Of a DNA stretch of 64,000 nucleotides, positions 45,703 to 57,842 are shown in pieces (the first letter of the stretch is position 1; each line of letters starts with the position of its first letter). The DNA lies in contig JADNRV010000118.1 in assembly GCA_015499995.1 (NCBI GenBank), positions 1-64,000 on the forward strand. Reading direction: 5' to 3'. The translations under genes were made by a program, and so were the position numbers. The stretch comes from Flammula alnicola (Eukaryota; Basidiomycota; Agaricomycetes; Agaricales; Strophariaceae). The notes under the pieces were generated by a model that saw only the letters and a program-made list of their open reading frames with translations, searched no databases and had not been told where the DNA came from.

Positions 45703-48043
45703 TTAGGTAAAAACCTGGGGAGGTAAGGCATCAAATATCGGGCAGAGTTGATCCCAAGCAGCTATAAAACCTACGTTCAGCTCGATGGATCATATTTGTT
45801 AATGGAAATTGTACTCACCGGGAGGGTTCTCCTGAGATATTGTGGACACATCCTCAGCCAGGACCACAGCCAGACCGCTGCGGGTGGAAAGGAAAATTCA
45901 GTGTTATTCACTCTAAAACATGAAGAAGAAACTCACCGATCGAGATGCCAGTCAATATGACTATTGAACTAAATGAGAAAATTAAAATTCGGGAGAAGAA
46001 AGGAAACGAACCAGTGGAGAATCCAAGGACCAGCATTGTTCGTCTCAAAACGAATTGTAACGTTATCTCCAGTGGAAGTACCTGTATTGACGACATCACG
46101 TCGGACCGGATTATTGAAGTTGTATACCGAGCTTCCTGCACTTCGTATCACAGAGAAAGCATGCTGTAATATTCTGGTTAGAACTTTCAAACCTCAATAA
46201 ATATGAGCATATTCACCCCGTGAAGATGGAACGGATGCTAAAAAGGGAGCGTTGTCAGTTACAATGCAAAGTGGCTCAAATCTTGGTCTCACGGGATTTC
46301 CTAGGGACCCTCCAGGAATAGATATCTCGATAACCTTGTTGGGAGGCAATACATAGACCGAGCCAGGCGGGAGCAGCTCCTGGGCCGTACGAGCACCGCT
46401 CAAAATCTGGAGTAGCACAGGTACAGTCGGCGGCACGAAACTATGATTATTTATCTCAAACAGCCCAGTTGATCCATTGAAGCTGATATCGAGATTAAGA
46501 TTAACATCTGCGGCTCCGGGTTTCTGGATACCAGGGGCGGCAGGGTTCACGAGCGGCTGTAATCTTGTCTCGAGCAGTGGGTTGGTGCTTGACTGGACTG
46601 TGGTCGGGTCTGTGTTGGGCGCGCCGACGTAACGAAGGATCGCAGAGTTTACTCCATTTGCAAAGCCCGATGGGCTACTACTCGAAAGGGAGCGAATCCA
46701 GTAATTCGATGGCTGCTTATTGGCGAGGAGAATAAACGAGTAACGCTGCCCGGCGAATATTTGGATGGAATCGACCGTGAGGGGCTGGACATTAATTCCG
46801 TCCACTTCGATAATTATCTGAAAAGAAGAGGAAGTGTCAGATCTCTTCCGAGAGAGTCAGGTAAGCCAAAAGTGACCATGTCATGTCCATCAATCGAGAA
46901 GACAAAGTTGGGATCACAGGATATGGAAACAAGGCGGAATCGGTATCGTTTATTTGGGATGACACTGATGACCGTGAGAGGGGCGGTAGGATCGCCGGGA
47001 TTGCGCCCTTTGCCATTAATTAGGGTTGCGTCAGGCTGGGGGGGAGCCGGAGTAGCTCCCAGAATGGGAGCAGGTGTGTGATACCTATATCGTGGTTAGA
47101 ATGTGCGTTAAATTAAAAGCGACATAAATAGATATTCATACCAATCTGCGAGGGTAATGATGGTGGAATCTACGGCAATGATCAGAGTATAAGAATGGGG
47201 ATGTATCTTGTACATATATCACTGCCTCACCGTCATCAAAATCATATCTGAAAGCACATTTTAACATTAGCTCGATGAAGATAGAAAACATCCAGAGCTT
47301 GACTGACTGGGATCGATATGGGTCATTTGGGTCATAGACGACGAGCACACCCCTCAGACCATCACAGTATTGCGTACCTAATAAGCAGGTAAAGGACAAA
47401 GGTTAAGATTCAGTTTGACCTATGAGTCGCAACAATGATTTCGATTAAAGCACTTACCGTAGTGCGAGTGGTACCAGAATGTCCCTGCCTGGTCTGGGAC
47501 TGTAAATTGATACAGGAAAGAATGTCCGGGTGCGATTGGACATTGAGTAACGCCAACAGGACCGTCGGCCCAGTTACTTCCTTCTTGAAAAATGCCGTGC
47601 CAATGCTATATCGAAACAGAATAACGTCACCGAAAGACTCCTAGCATATCTGAGCGCAGAAATGCGTACGATGCTCGTACTTGTCAACATGCTCGTGTTG
47701 GTGAGTTCATCGATCACATTCAGACGAAAGGTATCACCCTGTTTTCAGTGAGCTTCAATAATCGTTCCTGGTTTCATGGAAGATATGTACCTTTTGGCCC
47801 GTAATAAGGGGACCAGGGAATGATACTGAAGTCTCTGTGCCGCCAGCTAGAACAGCACTGGGATATTGAAGAAAAATCAGAATCCACCGAATCAGGCCAA
47901 AGAATATCGAGAACTCACGAACGGTTGAAGCCATCAGGCTGAACAAATTGATTCTTGATGTATAAATTTGTGTCTGGACCTATCGAAGCATAGGCGCCTA
48001 AGACTCCGAGAAACAGGCCAAAGACACTGAATGAAGAGCGCAT
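45703..48043 (-). CDS. Laccase (multicopper oxidase, AA1_1)
   Basis: The protein starts with a signal peptide ([19 protein letters not shown]) and ends [18 protein letters not shown]. All four copper-binding signatures survive splicing: [31 protein letters not shown] and [15 protein letters not shown]. The residue ten after the T1 cysteine is Leu, the class 2 (medium-potential) type. About twelve introns of 45-70 nt, all GT..AG and frame-preserving, interrupt it. The single-residue link GG|HAF across an intron hides the L3 motif in simple frame calls. A secreted phenol oxidase: four one-electron oxidations coupled to O2 reduction to water, used in lignin breakdown, pigment formation or defence. 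A TATA box lies 64 bp upstream and a MITE-like element begins 163 bp upstream of the ATG. No inactivating change seen. Confidence 0.95.
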
Positions 48044-48106
48044 ATCTGGTAAGAGCTTCGGGCTCAAGTAATGCTAATGAGGATGGATTCTCAGACCAGA
48101 AACCAG

Positions 48107-48113
48107 TTATATA
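48107..48113 (-). promoter_or_regulatory. TATA box of the laccase gene
   Basis: TATATAA on the minus strand, 64 bp upstream of the laccase ATG at 48043: a suitable spacing for a start site ~30 bp downstream and a short leader. Confidence 0.6.
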
Positions 48114-48205
48114 GTCCTCAGTTACGTCCCATTGGGGATGAATACAATCCAAATGGCGAGAATACAAACTCTCCGCTGCGCTCAGAGCGGCTCCAGGGGT
48201 GACGA

Positions 48206-48590
48206 GGACCCGGGAGGCTCCCGCAAAAACATGTCCGCGATTTTGTTGCGGATTTGAGGGTTCAATGTTGGCCAAATTTTGTCCGTTCTATGCGGATTTG
48301 AGGGCTCTTTGAACCTGAACGTTGAACGTTGAACGTTGAAACGTTGAACCTTGACCGGATTATGCGGCTTTTAGGGCCAGCTGGGCCGCAATGCCCTCGT
48401 GGCTATTTAATTTACGGACTCTCATTCCCCCTCTATTAATAGTCTCCGCAAACAGTGGAAAGTTGCCTTTCTTGGCTCCACACGTGATACTTACCGTTGT
48501 CCGAAAATGCGGATTTGACGCCCAAATGGTTGCGGATTTGAGAGCCAGAATTTGGCGATTCTGCAGTTATGGCGGGAGCTTTCCGGGTCC
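48206..48590. mobile_element. MITE-like inverted-repeat element, 385 bp
   Basis: The ends are imperfect inverted repeats: GGACCCGGGAGGCTCCCGC at the left and GGACCCGGAAAGCTCCCGC (reverse complement) at the right, 17 of 19 matching. Inside, the motif TGCGGATTTGA occurs four times on the plus strand (near 48248, 48288, 48508 and 48531). No coding capacity. I found no convincing target duplication, so the mobile-element call is tentative. It may contribute regulatory sequence to the laccase gene. Confidence 0.45.
48310..48352 (+). repeat. Short tandem repeat of (GAACGTT)n type
   Basis: GAACCTGAACGTTGAACGTT continues with further TTGAACG units, one carrying an extra A. It lies inside the MITE-like element. 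Confidence 0.8.
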
Positions 48591-50281
48591 TGGCCAACGT
48601 CAATACGCATCTCCTAAATTTGTGTACAGCATCAATTAATCATCTTGTGAAACCGGACCTAGATGACGAGAGATCATTACCATCCTTCACACATTGAAAG
48701 TACCCCATAAAACCGGAAGAGAACAAAAGGTAACTGAGATTAATGCCAACATATTACGTGGTTCGAACAACGTTAGAATATGTGGATATGTAAGATGATT
48801 TCTTCATCTTATCCCTTTCCGCTTCCCGAGCAAACATTATGCATAAAATAGTTTCTTTCAGAAGGAAATTTACCTTGAAAGCTAAACAAGGTAGAATGCA
48901 ACAAATCTCATGTTTTGCGATCTTATTTGCACCTATACACGGTTCACTGTTTGAACATGATAATACGGTATTTAACTTTGTCCGTAGTTAGAGCGTCTAT
49001 TTAAAGACTTATCGTTACGATACAGCAAGGGCAGAGCACTTGATCCAAACTTAATCACTTAGCCACTTAGGTTCACGCTGATATATGGGGGAAAGGGGAA
49101 GAATGAAAACTAGATTACTAGAGTATGCTCTCGTGTACAAAGGCCCAGGCCAATGCTACGCAAAGGATATGTAAACTACGTAGAAGTAACTAATACTATA
49201 TCGTCGACACGAGCGGAATGTTCTACGCCCGGTCATCTCGGCTTGTCAATGCCTTGATCACAACATACGGTACATATAGTCGTGATAGGCGTGAGAGGCT
49301 TGCTGAATGTCGGCCCTGGTACTCGAGTAGACTCACCCATATTGATGCAAAGCCCTGGGGTAATGAAACTTGATACCTGCTGGTGGATCTGAATGTACCT
49401 TAATTCCCCGAGGAGCGAAGTTCCTCTTGAGGTACATTGGTGGTATCCCCAAATGAATCCCGCCCAACACCGTGATAGAGATCATTCAAAGAAAAGAGAG
49501 TTTTTGGCTTGCATGATTTGAACCTTCCGTTGAAACGGGCTGCATTGTTTTTTCTTTCTTTTCAGGTAGAGAAAATATGTCTCGCCTAACACCTACCTGT
49601 TGGAATTCTTATGCCTTATGGTTCGCTTTTGGAGTCACTTTCTCGAATAGGAGATATTTTGAGGGATACATACGCCCACTGTGTATTTGATTAAAAGCCT
49701 TCTGTAGATAAATGCAGCCAGTCATCCCGATTTACTTGCACTCGATCTGGTGTTCACAGCAGGAACCTCATGGACAGAAGAAAGCACTCCGTGTTCACAG
49801 ACCACTACTAACTGTTGTGCCCCGCTATTATACAGATTTCGTCAGTCGGAGTGTGAATTGAGCCTCGTGCCTAGCGAAATAGTTGGCATAAAAGAACAGG
49901 ATTAAGGCTCCAACCATAGAGTATACTATAGGTATAGACAAACTTTTGATTATATATACAGATACGCTATAACAATGGTGTTGTGCCGCAACGCGTTTGT
50001 GATCGCATGCTTTATCTCGCTACCTGACAGTGAAGGTGAAATACAAGCATGAGAGAAGCTTGCTGAAATGTTCGATCTTGGCACTTGGCTTTCAATCTTC
50101 AGGTAAGCGTCCCTACGAAGCCCCATGATTAAATTCTAATAACACAATAAACAAACACTCCTTATCAACACTGTTAGGACTATCTACGAATGGATAAACT
50201 CTCCCACCCTTCGTGCTGCTCGGGTCACATTCTACAAGTAATAACATCCAGTTCGAACATCTCCGGAGTCGACGATAGCGT
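48591..50281. other. Intergenic, AT-rich, no gene seen
   Basis: About 1.7 kb without supported open frames. A T-loop-like GGTTCAAATC occurs on the minus strand near 49517-49526 but has no pairing stem, so no tRNA. Confidence 0.6.
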
Positions 50282-51591
50282 TTAATTTAAATTTGAAGGG
50301 CGAGCTTGAACTTCCGCAGACTCTGACTCTGCGAATGGATAATCAATGTACCCTACTTCCGTGCCTTCTACGTCACCTGGAGTGTAGAATGTCTTCACGA
50401 TGAAAGGTGCGAGTGGTATATTCTTCTGGAGCCGAGTTGCGAGATCGGGCTATGATGAGGGCGAGAATGAGATTGAGGTTTGTAATGATAGAAAGATAGC
50501 GAACAACTTACGTTTGAAATGTAATGTTTTCCAAATGCTATCAAGTCACCCTTGGTGTCGGCTCGCTCGATAGCAGTTTCTCTCGTATAATTTCCGCAAG
50601 TGATGAGAGGTCTTGGCGCCCAAATGTTGCGAATGAAATCGTTCGATTCCACTTCGCTAGGTGTGTCGGGCTCAACGGCATGCACGTAGGAGATGTTGGG
50701 ATAAGCTGCGCCGACACTACCGATGAAATGGCTGAATTGGGGCTTAGGATCCTTCATTTTCATGTCTATAATATCGTAGTGGTAAGCATCCAGAATTCAT
50801 GAAATCGGTCGCGAGGAATCTTACTTTGGTATGTACCCCAGGGACTGATACGAATGGCGGTTCTCTCCTGCCCAACTGCTTTCACAACCGCATCAACGAC
50901 TTGCAATGCAAACTTGCTTCTGCCTTCCACGCTGCCGCCATATTCATCCGTGCGGTGGTTGCTGACATCCTGCAAGAACTGGTCAAGCAAGTATCCATTG
51001 GCGCAATGGACTTCGACGCCATCAAAGCCTGCTCCCTCTACAGCGTTCTTCGCCGCTTTGGCATACTGTTGGACATAATCGTGGATTTCTGGGATGGTCA
51101 GCGCTCTCGGTGTCTCGTATTTCTCGCCAATGGGGATGGGCGATGGCGCGACGAGTTTGAATCCGTCCTCCTTCAGAACGGAAGGCGTTGCAGTTCTTCC
51201 GAGAGCCCACATTTGAAGGTATATGTACGACCCATTGGCATGAACAGCATCAGTGATCTGGGGATAATGTTAGATTCTGATCGTGTACTAAAGTCAGGAC
51301 TTCTTAACGCGGGCGCACCTCTTTCCATGCAGCTATCTGAGCATCACTCCAGATTCCCGGAACGTTGTCGTACCCCCCAGCTTGTGGCGATATAAAGGTC
51401 GCCTCCGTGATTACGAGACTACCAGGTCGACTTGATCTCTGAGAATAATATGTCTTCATGAGTGGATTGATGGGAACGTGGTCCTTCTTTGTCCCTCGGT
51501 AGCGTGTCAACGGCGCGAGCACCACTCGGTGCTGGAGGATGTGCGCTCCAACCTTGATAGGCGCGAAGAGTTGAGAGGTTGAAGTGGACAT
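50282..51591 (-). CDS. Old Yellow Enzyme-family NADH:flavin oxidoreductase
   Basis: Four exons in phase (51319-51591, 50825-51257, 50512-50765, 50282-50449) give 375 aa, normal for the family. It starts SQLFAPIKVGAHILQHRVVL with APLTRYRG (barrel strand 1, FMN-binding Thr). GSLVITEATFISPQAGGYDN follows, then the active-site stretch VHCANGYLLDQFLQD with the His/Asn pair and Tyr that bind the substrate and protonate it. HRTDEYGGS and RISPWGTYQ are family-typical. The C-terminal strands carry PLITCGNYTRETA and GDLIAFGKHYISNPDLATRL, the phosphate-binding region. OYEs reduce activated C=C bonds with NAD(P)H through FMN in the cytosol; the physiological substrate is unknown. No targeting signal. Start chosen at the ATG that leaves the conserved LFAPIKVG near the N-terminus. 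Confidence 0.93.
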
Positions 51592-53073
51592 ATTCAACGT
51601 TTTCAACGTTGGATGTGTAGTCGAAATAGTAGCTTGAAAACCGATGATAAGGAGGTGCTGTTTTGAACATCGTTTGTCGTGGATTAGGTTTTATACCCGG
51701 TCCACACATACTGGACAGCGCAGAGATATCGGTAACAGGTTGGTATCTCACGAACATATCTCTTGCCCTTGTCACGATCGCGATACGTCAATCGTTGGCA
51801 TGCATAAGCATAGTCAGCTCGGCCTCATCATTTCTCTCACAGTTGTACATCTCATCTAATCCGTGCTATATTTAGAACAGATTTACCCCAACAGGGCTCT
51901 GCTCGCCAACAAACCCGAATAAACACCTCGGTCCAATTCATTACTGGAGGTTATCTTACTAATATAATGAATCATCAAGATAGGTCCCCACCAAGGAAAT
52001 ACAAATATGAGAGGCACAATTATTAAGAAAGTCGGGTGAAATTATCTATCCCGGAACGCCCTGCTAGGCGTTCTTGAAGGATTCGTCACTCGATTGCTAA
52101 GGACATATCCACATGTTTAAGGCTCAAGCGCCCAGCGGAACACTTGCATATGACGGTAGATGGTATTAGGAATGAGTCAATTTCCTGAGGGACATACTGA
52201 GGAACATAACGCAGAGGGTAGAATGCTAACGTTATCACAATACTCCTTTGCTATGTTGATAATGGCATTAAATATTCAACAAAGCACTGCCAGAAGGATT
52301 TAGGATAAATACGGGGTAAGGGGTTCGGAAAAAAATTTAACTCTGTCTCCCCGCTCGGAACACCCAGGTAAGTTCAAGTTGGACCTGCATCCGTACGGAA
52401 TTATTTCTCAAAAACGAGGCTGTCATTGAGTACATTGCGCCGGTAGACCTAACAATTACGGGCTTCACGGTCAGTGAACTTCACTTTGGCCCGACGAGAT
52501 TGGCGACGATATAGTCGCGAGAAGGCACGTTGCTTGCGTGCGTTCTAGAGCCGATGTAAGGAGTGATTTGATGCGAGATGCGAGTCATTGGCAAGCGGAA
52601 GCTGAGTGCATTCGCATTTATTGAGCCAAGTATGCGCACAAACATTTTTACACAAAGATGCCGATGAAGAGAGACAAGTATTTGAGGGGCTGTATTCGCG
52701 TCTGTAAGAGATTAAGGATGTGAGGTAAAACAGGATAGATTGCATGATGCACACAAGTTGACGTGGCATGGTTCTCGCAAGAATTGGAATATAATATGTG
52801 GCGCAGATTTACGAAACAGTAGTCCATGAGCTGAGAAGTAGGAAGGGGGAGAAGGTAATCGACAGCGGTGTTTAAGAGAAAAAATTCTGCACACTACGGG
52901 AATTTGGAAAGGACATAATTACAAATTTACAATTACATTTTTCACCAAGTAATACGTCGAAGTTATTTGGGATTCAAGGACATCCATCAATTCAGTAAAG
53001 AGATTCTGTCCAAGTAAACGTCAGTGGATCATGCGAGAAAATATGTGCTTTCAGTGTCTTACGATGTCCGTCT
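51592..53073. other. Intergenic, no gene seen
   Basis: About 1.5 kb. Directly upstream of the OYE start is a CAACGTTTTCAACGTTG near-palindrome (51596-51612). Other open frames are short and unsupported. Confidence 0.55.
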
Positions 53074-53644
53074 TTAGGCTGGGCTAACGACAATGGAGTT
53101 GGTACCAGGGGTCCAGCAGAAGCCGTTATCCATGGGGGTGCCACAAGAGGACAACTGGTTGCAGCTACCGCCACATCCCCCCTGATCGCAGAAAGCAACA
53201 TTATTGGTTGCGGCGAGGCAATTAGTCCCCCATGCGTCAAGGCAGGTAGCTCCGCCACTGTAAACAGTGCAAGTTCCGCCACAGACATTGTCAACACGAG
53301 TGTCGCAGTAGGTGACAATCGTATTCAATGGGGCGCGCCGATCAATATTTTCATCGGTGATGGGGTCACCGATAAAAGTGAGCTTGGCATCGGTCGTCGC
53401 GAGCCAATTCTTGAATTCTGCGACTGATATTATATCGACAGCGGGAACCTTCAAGGTGACCTCGTCAGTAAACCATCAAAATATTTGACATCGCTGAGTT
53501 GTACCGCAGCTCTTTCTGTCTGAAAAAATAACCGTCAGCATAGTTTTACAAGGTGAATGAATTATTCATGCTTACTGCAGTCGGGGCAGCAGAGGCAGAG
53601 ATCAAAGCTGCGAAGACGCTGAAGAACAGAGTAGAGAATTGCAT
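53074..53644 (-). CDS. Cysteine-rich small secreted protein
   Basis: Three exons (53576-53644, 53505-53519, 53074-53460) with introns of 56 and 44 nt, all phase 0, give 156 aa. The start is a signal peptide (MQFSTLFFSVFAALISASAA). The mature protein opens with VTLKVPAVDIISVAEFKNWL, then carries ten cysteines in ~75 residues, in a Gly/Asn-rich setting (CGGTCTVYSGGATC; CDQGGCGGSCNQLSSC), enough for five disulfides. Cysteine-rich small secreted proteins of this size are common in agaricomycetes, where some act as effectors or surface proteins. No named family recognised and no function claimed. The middle exon of 15 nt is needed to keep the frame. Confidence 0.8.
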
Positions 53645-54756
53645 TGTGTGCTGAATGTCTTTGCTCGTCGTTGCCAACCTTTATACTCATTTTCCTTACA
53701 ACATGAATTTAGTGTTCTTCTCACTCTGTCACTGTTCGTTCTAGATTTTCGAACTTGTCACCGCTCGAGCGATTTTCAGATGTGAACCTGATCCCAAACT
53801 GAAATTCGATGAAACTGAAAACACATTATTTCAAACGATATGTTACACGGGTGATGATTTTAGTTAAGAACAGCTCACCGTCAGTCCATTGGCTGCAAAG
53901 TACTTTGATTTGACCTGCCAGTTATTCGTTTCATTTTTATAATAAATGCATAGGCCTACTAATATTTTTCATATCGTTTATTGTAGGGAACCTAAGGGCC
54001 AATTCAGATCTCTGGAATTATTCTTTCGAGATATGTATCAGGTCCTATAAAGTCCTCGAGCTCGAGGAACTGGACACCCTATCCACTGCCAGCGGGTCTC
54101 ATGAATCGTGTTTGCACCTCGATCCTGCGGCTCGAGCCAGTGAAGAAGAGGTGCTTGCAGATCCTTGGTTCAATGGACTTGATTAGAATGCTTGGGACGA
54201 CAAGCCATTTTGTCTACTTGAGTCTTGTCAACGTCTATGGTTCCCCATTGACAGTTGATGCATGATGTAGGATGATCATATCTAAGTATCCTACCCCAGC
54301 TCATGTATTAATAATTCATTCGATCAAGGCACCCTTTGAAAGTTAGACCTCATCGTATTGCAGTGCAGTCAAGAGTATAGTATAGTACTGCTGTGTTAAA
54401 GCGAGGTGCAGCTTGGGCAAAGCTTGCCCCCGGGGTCCCGGCCCGGAAGACCGTGCGTGCGCTTTGTTCTTGGCACGCAGCGAAAATCAAAATCGAATTC
54501 AAAATCAAACGTCGATCTTTCCCATATAACATTTTCGCAAATGCAACCCCTCCCCCACCCCCAATTCCTCCTCGAACTTCTTACCACCACTCACAAGCGT
54601 TTTCTGTTAACGATAAACGAAAAGAGATATGCTTGAAGAGAAAGTTAGCAGTGCGAGGTCGACATGTGTGCCCTCTGTTCCTGAGGTGCGCAGTGATCAC
54701 CTCGCTGCGTTGCATGTGCAGCCGCCGAGTATGCTCTTCGCCTTCTCTGTGTGCGT
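53645..54756. other. Intergenic with an orphan kinase fragment
   Basis: Apart from the kinase tail at 54052-54186 (separate entry), nothing coding is supported. The 5' leader of the ACR3 gene should lie near 54500-54750. An upstream coding exon for ACR3 is possible but I found no in-phase join. Confidence 0.5.
54052..54186 (+). pseudogene. Protein-kinase C-terminal fragment
   Basis: A 45-codon frame ends HLDPAARASEEEVLADPWF then NGLD and a stop. This is kinase subdomain XI (the conserved Arg and the WF ending). Nothing upstream encodes the rest of a kinase, so it is a leftover fragment. Confidence 0.5.
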
Positions 54757-56124
54757 ATGATATTGCTAACCTTTGGTGTCCGCATAGAGCCGTTCCAGGA
54801 GCTAAGCATCCTAGACAAGCTCCTCTCGCCGTTCGTCCTGCTGGCGATGATCATAGGCGTCATCGTAGGCGAGTTCGCACCTAGCGTGCGGGATAAGCTC
54901 GATACGGTCAAGTTCCACAGCGTCTCCGTCCGTACGTCCTTACAATTGTTATCCTTCTTCTTGTCCTGTAGCATACCCACGGTCTTATCTTTGCGCTTAC
55001 AGCGATAGCGATTGGCCTCATCGTCATGATGTGGCCGGCTCTCACCAAAGTGCAATACGAGACCCTGCCCTCGATATTCCGCACGTCGCGGTTGTGGAAA
55101 CACATCGGCATCTCTTTCGGCCTCAACTGGCTACTAGGGCCCTTCGTCATGCTCGCCCTCGCATGGGCCACGCTGCCCGACCTGCCTGGCTACCGCACGG
55201 GCGTCATCATGGTCGGCATCGCCAGGTGCATTGCGATGGTGGTAATTTGGAACGACTTGGCCAGAGGCAATGCAGAGTATTGTGCCATTCTGGTGGTGAT
55301 TAATGCGGTGTTGCAGATTGCGCTGTTCAGCCCGTTTTCGGTGTTGTTCATCAATGTTATTGGGCGCGGTAGTGCGCAGGGCGGCGTGCATGTGGATTAT
55401 GGAAATGCTGCAATCTCGGTGTTGATCGTGAGTGGTCTGGTTCTGTTCTATGTTGTTCATGGACGATGCTGATGATTTCCTTTTCTGCTGGTACAGTACT
55501 TGGGCATACCGCTCGTCGCGGGCATCACAACACGCTACACCGTCATCTTCGCCACGAGCAAGCACTTCTTCGAGAAGAAGTTTCTGCCTGTCTTCTCCCC
55601 ATTTGCGTTGTTAGGCCTGTTGTACACTATCATCGTCCTATTCGCGTACCAGGGACACAGGATCATCCATAACCTCGGGCCCGTGTTCAGGGTGTTCGTA
55701 CCGCAGATATTGTACTTCATCATCATGTGGAACGGGACATTTTTCCTCATTCATTGGCTCTCGAGGAGGGAGACAGCGGAGCCGGGCAAGAAGGTGTTTG
55801 GGTATGAGATGGCGGTCGTGCAGGCATTTACGGCTGCTAGTAATAATTTTGTGCGTATCCAACTCCCTCTTATTCACATTCTTAGATTAACCAATGCTTT
55901 TGCTTTTGCTTTTGCCTTTGTCCGTTGCGTAGGAATTGGCGATTGCGGTGGCGATTGCTGTGTATGGCGTTAATTCGGAGCAAGCACTCGCTGCTACTAT
56001 TGGGCCGCTGACGGAGGTGCCGGTATTGTTGGGCCTGACATGGGTTGCACTGTATTTGCGGAAAAAACTTAATTGGGAGAGCAAGAAGAAGCTGGAATAT
56101 ATACAGTCTGAGAAGTCTGCGTAG
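54757..56124 (+). CDS. ACR3: ACR3-type arsenite efflux transporter
   Basis: Exons 54757-54931, 55003-55427, 55497-55850 and 55933-56124 join in phase, giving about 381 aa and ten TM segments. ACR3 signatures are clear: [54 protein letters not shown] and [20 protein letters not shown] then ARGN, holding the conserved TM4 cysteine. [17 protein letters not shown] holds the conserved glutamate of TM9. Both residues are needed for As(III) transport in studied ACR3 proteins. The start is the least certain point: the ATG at 54757 gives a short N-terminus and a longer, spliced one may exist. ACR3 exports arsenite across the plasma membrane or vacuole by proton exchange. Next to it on the same strand lies an ArsH gene, which supports a shared detoxification role. 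Confidence 0.93.
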
Positions 56125-56602
56125 GTGGAGGGACATTGGTGTTCTATTAGAGTCGTTTTGTTTGTTTCTTAGTAAGGGTGGAACATATATTACCTTTGTA
56201 CTAGTCTAGAATGACCGTTATTCACTTTTCTTTTGCTTTGCACCCGTCCCTGTTAGAGGGCTTATGTACAGTTCGATAAAACAGTTCACTTGATCACATT
56301 GTTAAGCAAAAAATCCGTGCAAAATCGTAGAAAAAGTGGCCTGTTCGTTACTCGTGGGAGAGCGCCTTGCACGTTTGCACTATGATCGAAGTTGGGTGAA
56401 TCGATTATATAAGCGTAAATATTTGAGTTTGATTTTGAATTCGAATTTGAATTTGAGGATCGGGGTAGTTGATTTTCAATGTTGTTCTGGATTTTGCATG
56501 TACTCGCAGATCCGCTTGCTTCAGAAGACCCGGCTTTTTAGTTCGTTGTGCATTGCACTCACCCAGCACCCATCGGCTCTTGCACGCACAAAACGAGGAA
56601 TA
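56125..56602. other. Intergenic between ACR3 and arsH
   Basis: 478 bp holding the ACR3 3' end and the arsH promoter. An alternating run (GATTTTGAATTCGAATTTGA, 56430-56455) and a TATATAA near 56406 are present. No gene seen. Confidence 0.6.
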
Positions 56603-57629
56603 ATGACTCCCGCTCATCCCCAAATTGATGCTCCGAAAAGCGCTACTGAAGTAGCTCGGATGACGGACGAAGACGTCGAGACGAGATACCGGCCCTTCAG
56701 GATTTTCTCGCCTCAAGACAGTGCGGATTGGGTCTCTGGACTAGAGTTGGATACCGTTCGGGAGATGGTCGCGATGAATTTGTCGAAGCAAATCAAAATA
56801 TTGGTGCTATATGGCAGTCTGCGCACTAGGTTGGCCGTCCTTTCACATATCCCAAAGTTTGTTGGCAGGCTCTGACGCGTCGCATATGCATTTCAGATCA
56901 TTTTCCCGCCTGACTGCCTTCGAAGCGTCTCGAATCCTCTCAAGGCTCGGGGCTGACGTCCGCGTCTTTAACCCCACTGGACTTCCCATTAAAGACGACA
57001 AGTCCGAGGGGCACCCAAAAGTCATGGAGCTCCGGGCCCTTAGCGAATGGTCCGATGGGCATCTCTGGTGCAGTCCTGAACAGCACGGAACTGTTACGGC
57101 TGTATTTAAAAACCAGAGTGAGGACGTTCTAATCCTACGAGAGCTTGACATACTTACACACTTTTCGTAGTTGACTGGATACCGCTCGCCACCGGGTCTG
57201 TTAGACCTACTCAAGGACGCACACTGGCTATATGTCAAGTGAATGGCGGTTCACAGTCGTTTAATACGGTCAATGTGTTGCGCTTGCTTGGGCGGTGGAT
57301 GCGGATGTGGACGGTTGGTGCCCTATCTATCTCTCGTCATTCTGCATTGACACACACTTTAACAAAAGATTCCAAATCAGTCCAGCATTCCGAAGGCCTG
57401 GACACAGTATACACCGGATGATAGGTTGATGCCGTCTGGGAATAGGGATAGACTTGTGGTTAGTACCGCCCATATTGCTCAGATGAAAAATTCCTGAACA
57501 CTAATCATTCATTTTGGTTCAGACGTATGCGAAGAGCTCGTAAAGACAACGATCCTCCTTCGGCCTCACACAGAACTTCTTAATGACCGCTTTTCGGAGC
57601 GGAAGGAGAAACGGGAGCATGGACAATGA
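56603..57629 (+). CDS. arsH: ArsH-type NADPH-dependent FMN reductase
   Basis: Exons 56603-56829, 56897-57117, 57171-57313 and 57369-57458 join in phase; a last exon runs from 57533 to the stop at 57627-57629. Motifs in order: [15 protein letters not shown] (FMN phosphate loop), [62 protein letters not shown] and [18 protein letters not shown]. The last exon encodes [20 protein letters not shown], a normal ArsH end. The intron before it has only phase 0 donors (57459), whereas this exon needs phase 1, so one base is missing or a non-standard splice is used. Otherwise read-through changes the last ~30 residues. ArsH oxidises or reduces organoarsenicals and quinones with FMN and NADPH in the cytosol. 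Confidence 0.88.
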
Positions 57630-57842
57630 GAACACAAGCAATGGTAGAAGCGGATAAGGCGAAAGAAGCCGAACGGAAGGAAATTGAAAAATCTGCGAAA
57701 CATCACACTTAGACATGCATTTTATTTAATATCCTTCACCAGCCCTATGAATTAAAGGGCTGCTATAAGTAATCGGCTATAAAAACACCACTCCTAGCGG
57801 TAACGCACTCTCCATATTCATATACATATCCACCCACGAGGA

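Noticed and set aside
49500..49560. tRNA-like T-loop GGTTCAAATC on the minus strand
   Set aside because: The flanking bases do not form a T-stem and no acceptor or anticodon arm could be found.
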